Shown: positions 1 through 11,990 of the stretch, one piece after another
Layout: each line of letters begins with the position of its first letter
How positions within the stretch are numbered: the stretch's first letter is position 1
NCBI GenBank assembly: GCA_010093705.1
Contig: MU006105.1
Coordinates: 163,960-227,959, forward strand
DNA: 64,000 bases
Direction: 5' to 3'
DNA from: Patellaria atrata CBS 101060
Taxonomy: Eukaryota; Ascomycota; Dothideomycetes; Patellariales; Patellariaceae
Notes under the pieces: model-generated
The model's input: only the letters and a program-made list of their open reading frames with translations
What the model was told of the DNA's origin: nothing
The model's database searches: none
Position numbers and translations under genes: made by a program

Positions 1-310
1 TTAAGGTATTATTAAGGTATTTATCGATATCGATCCGATACAATACTAATCCGTATTCGATAGTATCTAATACTAAAGTATTATTGGCCACACTGCTTCT
101 TGCCCCTGATTGGCGCACGGACTCACCGCCCACTGTTGCCCGCGTCAAAGCTGCATTTTCACATGAAAAATTCACGTGACCTGAGTTACCCCGGATTTAC
201 AGAATACGGTTAGTGCATCCATCTGATCTAATCTGACATCGGTGACATCAGATGAAACCAGATCCTTTGCCAATCCCCATGTTCTAAACAACATACTCTA
301 AAATCTTATC
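1..310. other. Upstream region of the glycerate kinase-type gene
   Basis: No gene seen. The first 90 bases are AT-rich with short self-complementary steps (repeats of TTAAGGTATT and ATCGATATCGAT). A CACGTG E-box lies near position 174, about 135 bases before the start codon at 311; it could be a bHLH site of the kinase gene, but that is inference. Confidence 0.4.
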
Positions 311-1493
311 ATGTCCGACTTCACGGACGACAAAGCTCCCCATTGCATTCCCTTCATTCTCTCTCGCCTTGAAGAACACAAAGCTCGTTTTGTACGCGAA
401 CCAGCCCCACCCTTCTTCCTCGGTGTCAATGGTGTGCAAGGTGCCGGCAAATCCACATTAGTGCGTCTTCTCATCCGAGAAGAGTTAGAAGAGATTAAAC
501 GTTAAGAGTTAATTTACCAGGTTTCGGCCCTTCAACGCACCCTAAGCTCACCTCCACACAATCTCACAACCGTAGTCCTATCCATAGATGACCTCTACCT
601 TTCCCACTCTGAGCAAACTGCCCTCTCCCGCTCCAACCCCTCCAATCCTCTTATTCAACACCGGGGTCAGCCCTCGACACACGATCTGGAACTGGGACGT
701 AAGCTTTTCACTTCCTTACAGGAGGGGAATCCCTTCAAGATCCCCGCGTACGATAAAAGTGCTTTCAATGGTGCCGGGGACCGTACACCTGAGGAAACAT
801 GGCGAACCGTCAACGCCGAGGGAGACGAGAAGACCCAAGTTGTAATTTTTGAGGGATGGTGTGTAGGGTTCCGGCCCCTGACCGACGGAGAACTTGACCA
901 GACGTGGAAGACGGCGGTGGGGAGGGAGAAGCTTGCGCAGTTGGAGGGGAGGGAACCACCGTCGGGACGCTTAGGGAAGCAGAAATTTCGTAATATCAAG
1001 TTTATTAATGAGGCCTTGAAGGGATACGATGAATTGACCAAGTCGGTCTTCCTGAATTTTCTTGTTAAGGGATTAATAGATGACTGATCCTTCGAAGTCA
1101 ACTTGATGCTTTTATTCATATGTGAGTTCCTTCATTAGAAACAGGGCTTCAGATACGGGTCGAGACGATGAGGGTGGCTGACTTGACCCTCTATCTAGCG
1201 ATGCGGAAGATCCGATATACGTCTATGACTGGCGGCGCGAAGCAGAAGCTACCTTACGCGCGACTAAAGGGTCCGGCATGACGGATGAACAAGTTGTAGA
1301 GTTTGTGAATGGTTGTGAGTAACCCTAATTCCTAGACATAAATATCCATACCAGAGTACTGAACTGTGTAGACTATCCAGCGTATGAGTTATACACCTCT
1401 GACCTGCGCCATGGGATCTTTAACGACCCTGTTCGACAGCTTCGATTAGTGGTGGGGAAGGATAGGAAAGTTAAGAAGGTAGATGTGATTTAA
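311..1493 (+). CDS. TDA10: D-glycerate 3-kinase-type P-loop kinase (TDA10 family)
   Basis: ATP-dependent small-molecule kinase of the yeast TDA10 / plant glycerate kinase family, probably cytosolic; glycerate as substrate is inferred from family. Five exons fit in frame: 311-460, 521-1041, 1098-1121, 1199-1314, 1372-1493, giving 310 aa, close to the family's roughly 290. The Walker A motif GVQGAGKST is at residues 41-49 and is followed at once by an intron. Other family signatures are SIDDLYL, HRGQPSTHDL, AYDKSAFNGAGDR, VIFEGWCVGF, DAFIHIDAED, VYDWR, KGSGMTDEQV and YYPAYELY. The third exon is only 24 nt and is needed to restore DAFIHIDAED. The donor before it (GTCGGT) is atypical, so that junction is the least certain. 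The next gene is convergent and 635 bp away. Confidence 0.9.
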
Positions 1494-2128
1494 TGCTTAT
1501 GAGTGATGTGGTAGAAGAATAAATATGTCTAAGAAGAATAAAGAGATGTGAGATAAATTTGAATAGTAGAGATACAGCAATAAATCCCTTAATATAAAAA
1601 ACAATGAAGAACGATTATCCATCAACCGTAATCGCTTAGTGATGATTGCCCTATCCGGTTCCCCGTCATAGTTGGCGTTATTCCGTGTCTGTACACTTAT
1701 AAGAGAAACTTACTAGCATACTGTTAACTCTGTATTCTCAAGCAAACTCGAATGTCTGTACGGTCAAGGCCTAAGTACAATCAGGGGTATTCCACTTCCC
1801 TGTACAGAGGGGTTAGCAACGACCTTGAGCGAACGTACAGTAAGTCCAAAGGTTTATGCAAGTAGGTTCTGTGTATCATTGGGAGAAGTTTTACCTTTTT
1901 GCATCTCCTATACAGAAATTTAGAGAAGAGTGCCGGCACAGTAGTTGAATAATGGCCAAGGAGATATCCATCGTAAAACCCTAAATCGAGAATTCGGCGC
2001 ATATCGTGTTATTTGTACAATATTAAGTGCCGACAGTGAATCTGTACTATTATTCAAGCATTATCTCTAGTCTAATCATCGTGGCCTCCATATTCCCCCT
2101 GCTGGTTGTTTAATAGTGGATCTCAGAA
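1494..2128. other. Convergent intergenic region, no gene seen
   Basis: AT-rich spacer between the ends of the kinase gene and the GDSL esterase. It should hold both 3' ends. Short open frames here resemble nothing I know. Confidence 0.5.
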
Positions 2129-3658
2129 TTAGTCGCTCCAGTACGTTGCCCACTTGCTCCTTCCGTTCACAACGTCTACAAAGTTCTTGGCAATAATCCT
2201 ATCTGTTTGCTCCGAGGGATGAAGTTCGTCATACCACAGATACGCGTCTGGGTCGCCTTGTGGTGTGCATGTGTTGTTTACGCAATGGTTCTGATAACCC
2301 TGAACATTGGGCGGGCCAGTTCCGTTCAGGTAACGGGTAGGATTATAGTATATGTCAGAAAGCTAAAATCAAAGTTAGCTGGTAAGATATGTCAAAGAGA
2401 GAAATTCAGTTCGGGTCATCTTCGATATTCTCGAACTGTTCTGGATGTGGAAGATGGGGATTGAGGGAAGAGCAACCCACCAAATCGTAAGTGTCAAAAA
2501 CAGCAAAATGTGCACCAGGGTATCTGCGCTTGACCTTCGTTTCGTATGGGGTACGATATTTGTAGTTATCGTTGACCAAGGCAACATACTCCTTAATCTT
2601 TTCATGGGCTGCTGTGATATTTGCCCACTTGTCCGGCCAAAACTGGGTGGTGGCTAGGCCTCCTGCATCCATCGGGGCATACTGCGGGAGGAGTTCCAAA
2701 GGGGCAGCATTCATGATGACAAAATATCTTGCCCCATTCTTGTACAGCTTTTCCAACTGACCGTAAACACAGTCGAGGTAATCACTGATGGTCTTTCCCT
2801 TAACTTGGCTGTCTGTTAAGAAGGCATAGTTACCTAGATCGTTCGTTCCGATCCATATGCTGTAAACGGTTTGAGATGCCGAGATATCGAGCGTTGGTTT
2901 CCTGTGGGTTCGATGGTGAGAGTCAGCTATGAAAGCGGGCACCTCATACTCCGCTACCGCAGGAAAGTTGTCGTTGATTGGACCGAACCAGCGAGGTGTT
3001 ACAGCATTGGAACACACAGCACCACTGACTGCGTAGTTGTAGAGTTTGGCACCGGTATATTGGGAGACATAGCGAGCCCATACACGACCTCCGGAAGCGG
3101 TAACAGCTCCCTAAAAAAAATTTCAACTTGTCAGTTACTAAAGGACGGGAGTTTTATCCAGTGGTCCATATCAGTTCTAGAATAATATTCCATCAAGATG
3201 AGGGAGATGCATTACAATAAACGAATACACAACGGTTCATAGAATGGATTCTCAGGTCAGCAATGAAAATTCCGATGGAAGCAACAATTTGATAACGCTT
3301 AGGATGATTTTTTAGGCACGAAGATGTGTTTTGCGGTCTATTTGTAATTCCCATATTGAAAGTACAACTCAGAAATCTAGACACGAATGACCGTGGGAAG
3401 GTGATTGACTGGCGACTATCAAGAAAAGGGAGAGAGAGAGTGTGTGAAAACCAATCCTACCTCCGGTCCTATCCATCCAACGGGCGGTGCGCTTCCATTA
3501 TTGTTGTAGAAATAACCCAAGCGCGACTCGTCCGTGTAGCTGTCACCGAATGCCACAAGACTCCTTAACTTGCGAATACTCCATACATCCCTAGGGGACG
3601 CAAGGGTCAATTGGACACATAGTGTGATGCCAAGTAGAATTGGCGAGGGTAAACGCAT
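2129..3658 (-). CDS. Secreted GDSL/SGNH esterase, CE16 acetylesterase-like
   Basis: Secreted carbohydrate esterase of the SGNH fold, closest in motif pattern to fungal CE16 acetylesterases that remove acetyl groups from hemicellulose-derived sugars. Exons 3461-3658, 2481-3110 and 2129-2362 join to 353 aa. The chosen ATG gives a signal peptide (about residues 1-20). The GDSY block holds the nucleophile Ser40; SGGRVWARY and YNYAVSGAVCSN follow across intron 1; the GTNDLG block is in exon 2; the DELH motif gives Asp321 and His324 of the catalytic set. An upstream in-frame ATG at 3697 would add 13 residues before the signal peptide and is less likely. Intron 1 is 350 nt, long for this window; its acceptor follows an eight-T run. 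Substrate is inferred from family. Confidence 0.92.
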
Positions 3659-6600
3659 CTTTGAATGCCAATGGACGATAAGAGAGATTCGCCACAAACC
3701 TAAAGATACGGAAAGTCCAAGGAGCTCACTTTATATATGACTCCCATGGTGAAGTCAGGTAATTTAGGTTACCCGGTTCAAGGGAATCCCTCTGACCGAG
3801 ATTGCAGTGTATAGATGAAAAAGAAGTACAGGAGATCTCTCTAGACTGCGTTCTTTGCTAGGAAGAGCCTGTGTGATGTAACGACGCTTTGATACTCGAT
3901 ATTTAGCGAAGGAAAGATATTGGACGTTGCGAAGAAAAATGATATAAAACTAACCTAAGACGGCCTGAAAGTAATACGGATTAACCCGTAGTGATTATTA
4001 GTCGACTTCCATGCCTTACAGCCTATTTATGCTGCATTAAAAACTACCCGGCTTGCGGGGAAGATGGCGTATGCAACGCAGGTACCACTGACAATCTACG
4101 CACTGTGAATGCTTGGCTTTCTTAACTGACTTAAGAAATCCTTCCTATCGTCAACTATACCTATTAGAGTACGCAAAGAATTTCTGAACAGAAAGAGATG
4201 AATGAAAGGAACAGCTTAAATTGAAATGTTGAAAGTCCACAGAGTCAATCAATAAGAAACATGTCGGGATCTGTGATGAGTATTGCTTGCTATCTTTTGG
4301 GTAATTGCAAGATTTCCAGACTGGCTAATGTAGAATTGGAATGTTCCATGTCCTAATGTCGATTGGATAACCCAGTTGAAGCATTGACAGTAAACCCGTA
4401 CCTAGAAGCGGTGAAAACATTGCATTTTCCATGATCGTAGATTTCCTCATGTCTTCGGACGTGCGAATCCATTCGAACACTGTTTGTCAAGTCGCTGCTA
4501 ACAGAAACGTGGTAAGCACATGAAAACTGATGCAAGGAGGTACAACGTCACATTATTCAAGTGACAAAGTTACGGTGTAAGGTGCTCGTAGCTGTGGTAA
4601 TGTGAATATCCTGTCGTGAGCTGTTGGGAGATATATCGTTCTATCAACCGGCCCATATTCGGCCCATACTCGCACGAATCGATCCGAAATGCAAAGGGCT
4701 TCGAATCAGAAATGCAGTTGCCACATCGGCACGCGCGCTTGATCGATCGGAATTCATTTAGCCGGGTAACCGGAGGGATTGTCAGAGAGTGTACCTTAGG
4801 AATGAGTATCTCTTTGCCTGATGTTAAACTGAGGTCGAGAACTTCAGACGTGAAAGGGCATAGGGTTAACCCCCAAGTTCTCCAACAGTCCAGGCGCCCC
4901 GAGCCCCCCCCCAAAAAAAAAGCCCTGAACCAGCGCCACCGCGATCGTCAACAAACACATCGGGGATATGTACGAGCTCGCCTCGCAGCTCAAGCACAGG
5001 GATACCTCATGAAGTTGCTGGGTGAGCGTGTGAGTGAGAGGGCACGGAAGGGTATTTATGAAAGGTTGCCGAAGCTGTCACATGCAAAATGTCACGCATG
5101 CTAGAGGAAGGGTATGTACCTTATTAGATGGGAAGATCAAAAGATGAGGTGGTGTAACTCCTGAGCTTCTTGCAGCAGAGCGCCATGTCAGGTGCCCAAA
5201 ACCTTATGCGAGGCAAGAGCGAGGAGACGAGTTTGGACAAGGCATCCGTGAAGGGCCGACCACCACAGTTAGCTAGAATCAACAAGCCGTTCAAGGTGCA
5301 AGTAGGAGTAAGCAGTCTGGGCCATTTATCTGCGGAATAGCGGGTTGTGGATCTTCAGTGACCGGCATGCTTTACCCCCGAACCGGTCTCCGAATAGACT
5401 CATGCCCTGCCTGCTTGTTTTGTCCATTTCCGACCAACATCAGTCCCGTGGAGGTATAGCGCTACGATCTTTAACTCTATTCAATCGGGTAGCATTTGTA
5501 CTACTCGTGCTTGGGCAAGAGGGTTAAGGACGTTAGAACCCAACGTCTCTCTCCTGACTACTGCTGTAAAATGTAAAATGCTTCACGAGACCAGATCAGG
5601 CCTTGGATGTCTTCCTCTCGGGATACTATATATATTTCTGTAGCAATATAGGAATCAGAAAACTCAAATCAAACCTATTCGTGGCTGACGGGTCGTAAGT
5701 TTTTCGCATTCTTGATCAAGCCCTTTTTTTTGCGAGTTCTTTAGAACTAGTTCCCTTCTGTATCCATGGAATCAAGATCCCAACTCGTTGCGCTGGGCTC
5801 GTTACCCCGTCGTTACCACTCCACCGGATACTTATGGCCTTGCTGCCCATTATTCTTGACTTCGGCCTTTGCAGAAAATCTTGGCCTGCCTGCCCTGAAG
5901 GTCATTGACCAACTTTGAATTTGCTTTCTTCCCAGCCCAATTTCAGTCATGAAGTCTTGCTTGCACCGCGTCTTGCTTCGTCCTCCTATTTATTGAAATC
6001 TATCCTACCTAAGTCGTCTATCCTTTGCTGTATGAATGCCCCTTGAGTAGAGTGCTGATGGCCAGTTTCGTCTTTGCCGCCCGTTTCCCCCTGCGCGCTC
6101 ATGCGCTTCCACCTCCTAAAGGTAATGCAACCGCCGCAGACTGGCGGAGGTCACCAGTCAGCCCACGTTAGATGCATCCCTCCCTGTCTGGGAACATGGA
6201 AACTCTGCTCACGTCAACATGAACATCTACTTTTCTTAAGCTCTGTCTCATTGTCGACGTAGATACGACATTCTGAATAAGTCTCGCAGCTGCGGTATTC
6301 CATTTGGTTATCCATTCATAGAGACCCTCTACGTAGTGATAGAGACCATCGGCCAGAACGATTCAAAGACCATGCGAACGTCTACTGGACTTGCATTTAC
6401 CATGGAATAGGCCTGTACAGGAAACCTTTGTGCAGGACAGGTTCTTTTGAAGTCAAGATAAGCATAGGAGGTCGTGTCGGGTAGTAGTGGCTATCGAGTA
6501 CGTCTTGTTGAGCAGCTGTGTCTTTAGATCAGCTGTACTCTTTACCTGCTTTGCAAACGATTCTGACAAATGTTTTACAGATGGTAGCGCGAGTGAGTAT

Positions 6601-6941
6601 CAGTGGCCCATTTCTCTAAGCAATAGCGAACGTTACGAGAACCATTGTTGGAAGCCGGCGTATTCGCCGTTGTGTCTGTCTACGAAAGTTGAATTACAAA
6701 AAGTATTTAGATGCTGATAACAGAGTGGATGAAGCATAAGGTAGCAATGTACGAAATCGAAAGAAGCTCATCCGACGTTAGGAACGTCAGTCAAGCTTGG
6801 TGAACGACGGAAAAGTGGGAGGGGAGCACCACGTCCAGGAAAGGAAGCAGCACCAGGGCATTCAACGTTAACGCTTCTTTCCCCAAGCAACCGTACTTCA
6901 CCTCGTCAGCGTAATCTCTTCCTAGTCTGAAGTGCGTCAAC
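3659..6941. other. 3.3 kb gene-free stretch
   Basis: I see no gene with recognisable motifs. A 162-codon open frame at 4616-5104 (+) has low-complexity, charge-biased sequence and crosses a C-run/A-run near 4904-4921; I do not accept it as a gene. The rest has only short frames. Base use looks like neutral fungal intergenic sequence. Confidence 0.4.
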
Positions 6942-8269
6942 CTACAGTGGCATATAAAGTTTGAGACTCGCATTATTCAACTCCATACGTGCAGCTTGTA
7001 TGAGACTGTCGACTCTGTCCTTCGGCCATTGAGCAAACTGGGTGAAAGGATATATCGCAAGCGACTCGATCATCTTACTCATGTTTTCGACATTCAGTCG
7101 TCCGATCTCGCGGTACTTCGGATCTGTAACAGCGTTCGATCAGCCTGGAACGAGTCTCTGTCTACCTGTTGACGTGATAAAGAATAAAGCGGAGTCTGGT
7201 GTATGGAATACATGACGCGTATAGAATGTTCGATGCATCCCACAGTACGCGGTCAAGAGCTAGTGTACATCGTGTTCCAAAGGGGACCTTACCGGTATGC
7301 CAACCACCTATTGGTAAATTATATGTCGTTGCGGAAACTTCAGCGAAGTTAGCACTCTCCAACCAACCTCTTAGCTCTCTGCCCGCTCGGATTTCTCGCT
7401 TGACTGGGTTTTCCATACACCAAACGAATGCTTCCCGCCATCTCGATAAAGCATGATCATCCGTTAAAGAACCATTGTCTGACTGAAAGATATAGTTGAA
7501 CTCGACTAGTTGAACCCACCCGTTCTTTTTCAGGAGTTTTCTTATGTCTCGCAAGTAAGATGTCCATCTTGATTTTTGGATCCCAAGTGCTATCAGACGA
7601 GAGTGTACCAGGTCGTAACTGTCACGTCTGAAAGGTAGAGTCTCGTTGAGATCCCAGACCCACCAATCCACATTATCAGTCTCTTGAACCTCTGCTTCAG
7701 CCGGGAAAATGTCGACAGCGGTGACCTTGAACGGAGATTTGTTAGCACAACCTCTCTAATCCAATGAAAGTATGAGGAAATATCGACAGGGTGTGGATAA
7801 CAAGGAGAACTTATGATCAGATATCTTACAGTCTCGCTGGCGTACTGTATAAGATTCTTTCTTCGTCTTACCTTGCTTTGGTCATATGTAGCACCGAATG
7901 AGCACGCCCATTGGCCTCTCCCATAACCACAGTCAAGTACGTTCAGAGGATACTGAATGGGTGCAAAGAAGAGGTGGCCGTCGAAAAGTCGTTGTAGAAT
8001 GAAATATTGATCGTTAAGTCTGTCTTCCTCTTCCTTGTCAACTAGTCAGCTCACAATTTCTAGAGCACGGGCCGTGACGTTGGCCTCATTTTTACCAAGG
8101 TCAAACTATGCGGAATGGCTTAGCTGCCCAGCTTGCTTGCTTTAAGACGCACCTCATCAACTGGGACGCAATAGATACGTTTCTCAACCGAGAACCTTTG
8201 GAAGTCGCGGTCATGATACTCTATCAGTTCCTTGTGCTCTTGGTCAACTTGTTCCCCAGTATCCGCCAT
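6942..8269 (-). CDS. LaeA-like SAM-dependent methyltransferase
   Basis: Class I methyltransferase of the fungal LaeA-like/UMTA group, whose members influence secondary metabolism or modify small molecules. Exons 8153-8269, 7872-8033, 7293-7725 and 6942-7123 join to 297 aa, the usual length. SAM-binding motif I is VLDCGYGRG at residues 71-79, followed by VTAVDIFPAEA (start of exon 3, acidic ribose-contact region), WDLNETLPF, YDLVHSR, GGWVQLVEFNYI, SDNGSLTDDHALS and LPIGGWHTD, then IYPFTQFAQWPKDRV near the C-terminus. Introns are 119, 146 and 169 nt. No polyketide or peptide synthetase lies nearby, so it is not part of a visible cluster; target unknown. It sits alone between two gene-poor stretches. 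Confidence 0.88.
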
Positions 8270-8880
8270 GTCGGGAATACTGCAAGCTGTTTATGAGTCT
8301 GAGTACCAATGTAACGGGCACCTATTGATCTCAGGCTTTTATCCGATGGGATGGATCTGGAACTACTATGCCGTAGTAATTGTGCGGAGATCTAAAAGCA
8401 TGGATCAAAGAAGCCTTCGAGTCGAATGCTGGATATACCTACGTTATAACATGAGGTAAGTACTCCTGACAAAACATGTGCTTGTCAGTGCTCTACATAT
8501 GAGCATAATGTCGACAAACTCCTGATGTCCTAGATCGGGGCCCAAAGTCGTAACGCTATAAAGAACTTTTTGAAGCTAGAAGATTTCAAATCGCACAGCG
8601 CGCTGCAATATAATTTAAGGATTGAATTGCACAAAACATCTTTAGCGGGTGACTTGCATCCAACCCAATGATGGTCCCGACATCTTTTCGAGCCACCGGT
8701 TGAAACGTCTCGACACAATCTGAAAATCATGTCTCACCTGACGTATCCGACAAGGGCGTTCGGGCACTGAGGCCCGTCCCACACCGGGCTGCCACAATTA
8801 GGCGATCCCAAAAATCTTCCTAGAAGCCTTGGACCATCTCGAAAAAAGACGGTGTACGCGCTGTCCCTGGTCCTTTATCC

Positions 8881-9231
8881 CAGTATTTAATAGCTCGGAG
8901 ACTGTGTGGCTCTCTCCTCCAGGAACGGCAGTGAGGCGGGAGGGCACATACGTGCAGTACCATTTGCTGCAAATGTTTTGTACGAGCATGTTGAGGCCCA
9001 AATGGTGGAAGAAAAAGCAAAATTTGCAGAGGGCGTCCTTTCGGCGATATCAAACGCACATATGGACATGCTTATTCTAAGTCAATCTCTAGGGTTCACT
9101 AGAGAGCCATGTTTTCCGGAGGACTACGAAAAGAGCTAGAACAGTCGAAGTCATATACTCGGATTCCCCAAGATTTTCACTGCGTATCTGATGGTCCCGG
9201 AACCTAAAAAGCTTCTACACTAGTTGGCCAC
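8881..9231 (+). pseudogene. Possible remnant of an unrecognised coding sequence
   Basis: On the plus strand, a frame through 8906-9231 reads like ordinary protein: alternating helix-type segments such as FAANVLYEHVEAQ, EKAKFAEGVLSAISNAH and GFTREPCFPEDYEKS, then one in-frame TAG at 9137-9139, then FPKIFTAYLMVPEPKKLL and a second stop. I do not recognise the family. There is no convincing ATG; upstream sequence in the same frame has stops, though an intron acceptor (CTCCAG near 8931) could supply an entry. It may be the 3' end of a broken gene or an unannotated exon pair. Low confidence. Confidence 0.25.
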
Positions 9232-11029
9232 TAACGTCGAACTTCATATCGAAATTTTCACGCTCTTCGGCCTAGTTATCGATTCCTATGTTAATAGATG
9301 ATTGATATTCCAAGAGAGTTCTTCGCTTAGGATGTATTGGGATGGTAGCAAAATGTTTGAAAAGTTTGACGATGACATCAACGGCTTCCGGCCACACTTC
9401 CATACTGGTTGCAGACTCAGGTTACGAGGCTAGTGAGTCCACGTATAAAGCTAGCTACCGACTCCATATCTACCCTGCGTCAGTGGTGTCTCTCATTACA
9501 GTCCGCCGCCGGCAGCGCCCGATAAGGTTCGAAACAACAGTCACCCATGTCCATGGACTTGGGACGCGGGGATTCGGTTTTACTTGAGAGCGCAGATGTC
9601 TTCCTTTCCGTCCTTTCAGTTCTTCTCATGCATGATGCCGTGGAATTTCAGTGTCTTCCAAATCCTACCATGTAGGAGCACGGATAGCTTCTATCGAAGT
9701 GTTAAACAGGCTATGCTGATCAAGGACAGGGATCGGCCAACAGAAAATGACTTGGCGACCAAGAATTGCTGGATGTGAAATCTACCCGACAGCATCGTCT
9801 CGTACTGAATATCATCCTCATGCACTTGGCCAGAAGCGAGCGGCTTTAGTCCTCAAATGTGATACATCCCACCCAGTCCACAGTAGGAGGCCGCAGTTAG
9901 GCAATGCCAGCAAGAACCACCGATGGGAATCCTGTTTTCTTGAACGACGTTTATCACACCCAATACGAGTTTGCTCCATCCGAAGATGGAAGGCCGCTCA
10001 GGCATTAGGAATATCCTGGAACTGTTGGACAACCGGGATTGCCGGCATTACCCAGGTCTCCTTAGCACGTGGTCCGCTACTGCCGTACTCCATGTGCAGC
10101 TATCATCACAATAATGGGGTTGAAAACCATCATAAATGCGGTGCTTTGCATCCCCTCCTTAAGGGCAATGTAGCTTACATGCTATTCATTGCTGCTCTAT
10201 CGAAAACTATCCGTGCACTGCAAAATCAGTAAGCTTATCGCCTTCAAGTCTCCGGGGCGTCTACGTTGAGAAATACCTGATGCTGCGGGGGACATATACT
10301 GCCTCCTCAGTATTGTGTGAGGTGTGGTCATGCAGCCTTGTTCACATATGTTCTCTGCGGTTTTGATTGCTCGCCCGGTAGAATCTCCAAATGAAATCAC
10401 CAGGAATACTAGTTGAGCGAAGCCGATAGTCTGGAAAGAGTTCTTTATTCGCTGACGGATTTATTAGCACTCTCTACATCTGACGTTCTCTTCCCCTGCA
10501 TTTCCTAGCACATTTGCTCTGGTCCGCTGATCACAGTACTGCAGGCGGTGACTGTACATCTGATATACATTCCCCATTTGAGTCGTCATGTTTGTGAGCA
10601 GAGGAGAAAGCGTTTGTCGGATTCCACAACGTACTTTATTCCTGCATTGCAATTGAATCAATTGTGCAAGCAATATCTTGTTGACCGGGGCGTAAACAGA
10701 AAGACTCAAGTTGATCTGAATGGAAACACAACCTTGGACTTGAGGACTTCGCCGTCAAATCTATCCTGAGCATGTCCATCAATAAGTGCGCCACTGATAT
10801 GTCAAGACAGTGGAAGAATGATTACGGACCATCGTTTCACAATTACCGCATAATGATAATGAAGTACAGCGGTTCTACGGCTTGCATATGCTCAACGTAC
10901 CTACTTCTCACCAACGTCGGCTAACGACCCTGTACGCTTCAAGTGATAGACATTTACATGCCACTAGATCATCCGGCTTATCTTTGTTGATGTATAGTAA
11001 GACATTCTTCATCACCCGATCATCCTTGT

Positions 11030-11990
11030 TTGCCTTACCGTGAGCAGGAATTGTTCGCTTTGCCCTCGGCATGCCGTGATCTGGGCTGCGGCCAGGATTT
11101 GCGACTTCTCAGGTCTGGGTCTCGGCCCCTCAGCCTTATTGTCGTTTCCCATGTCACTGCATATCGGCTGATCAGTCGGAGCCAATCGATCTTACCTTCG
11201 GATAACAAATCGGGCCTCTCAAGCATTCGGCATCCAGCAGTTCATGGCCGCTCTAATCCCATCTTTGAGGAACTTATATCTCCTGTAATCTGGAGAAGTC
11301 GTCTCAGCAAGCGATGTCTATTCGTCTTCAATCCTTGCTTTGTCCACATATCGGAATATTCTTGACGCTCAAAAATCGGGTCGCCCAGGTTCGCCTCAGA
11401 AAGCAAACCGGGATCTTCATTTGCGGAATGCGCATATACCGCTGGTGAAGAAACTTCCTGGAAGCGTATCCATGCAGACTTAGGTCATCTATGCACTCTG
11501 ATTCGCGTTTCTCCTCACGCAACGAACCTGGTAAAACGCGCCACATTTGGAATGGGTCGACCAGTATATGCGTGCCCCTTTATTGTTGTAACCTTGTTCA
11601 ATCCCACATTTACTGTCACCCTCCGATCATATGAGAGTTCTGAGCAGCAACCTTGGACTCAGTTAGTGGAAGAGTCCAACCGTACGGCTTGTCCCTGACC
11701 CCACCTGTTCCATCAATTCGCCAAACTACTATCACCTTCTCTCCCGACTCAACCGGGTAACGGAGAGCTGCATCTTTCAACCAGGAGTACCCCAAGGACA
11801 TCTGATCCAAACGCTGCCTCCGCCGTTCCACCTGCATATGTACTTGGTCTTGGCTTACACGAACCCTCAGCCTTCTAAGCACTAATCCCCTGGTAATATC
11901 ATTTGTCTTGCGGTTTGCAAAACAGGCGTTACAGGACAATATCATCCTAACTTCTAGGCTAAGTTCGAACATAGACAGTGATATTTCCAT
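11030..11990 (-). pseudogene. Possible remnant of an unrecognised coding sequence
   Basis: Several minus-strand frames look protein-like and follow one another: one at 11990-11616 with SWLKDAALRYPVESGEK and GVRDKPYGWTLPL, then around 11480-11270 with ANLGDPIFERQEYSDMWTKQ, then 11226-11035. They lie in different frames, with stops between, and I could not find splice sites that unite them. No family recognised. This could be a real intron-rich gene I failed to assemble, or a decayed one. Confidence 0.22.

Noticed and set aside
4616-5104. 162-codon plus-strand frame
   Set aside because: Crosses a C-run and A-run, no motifs, unconvincing composition.
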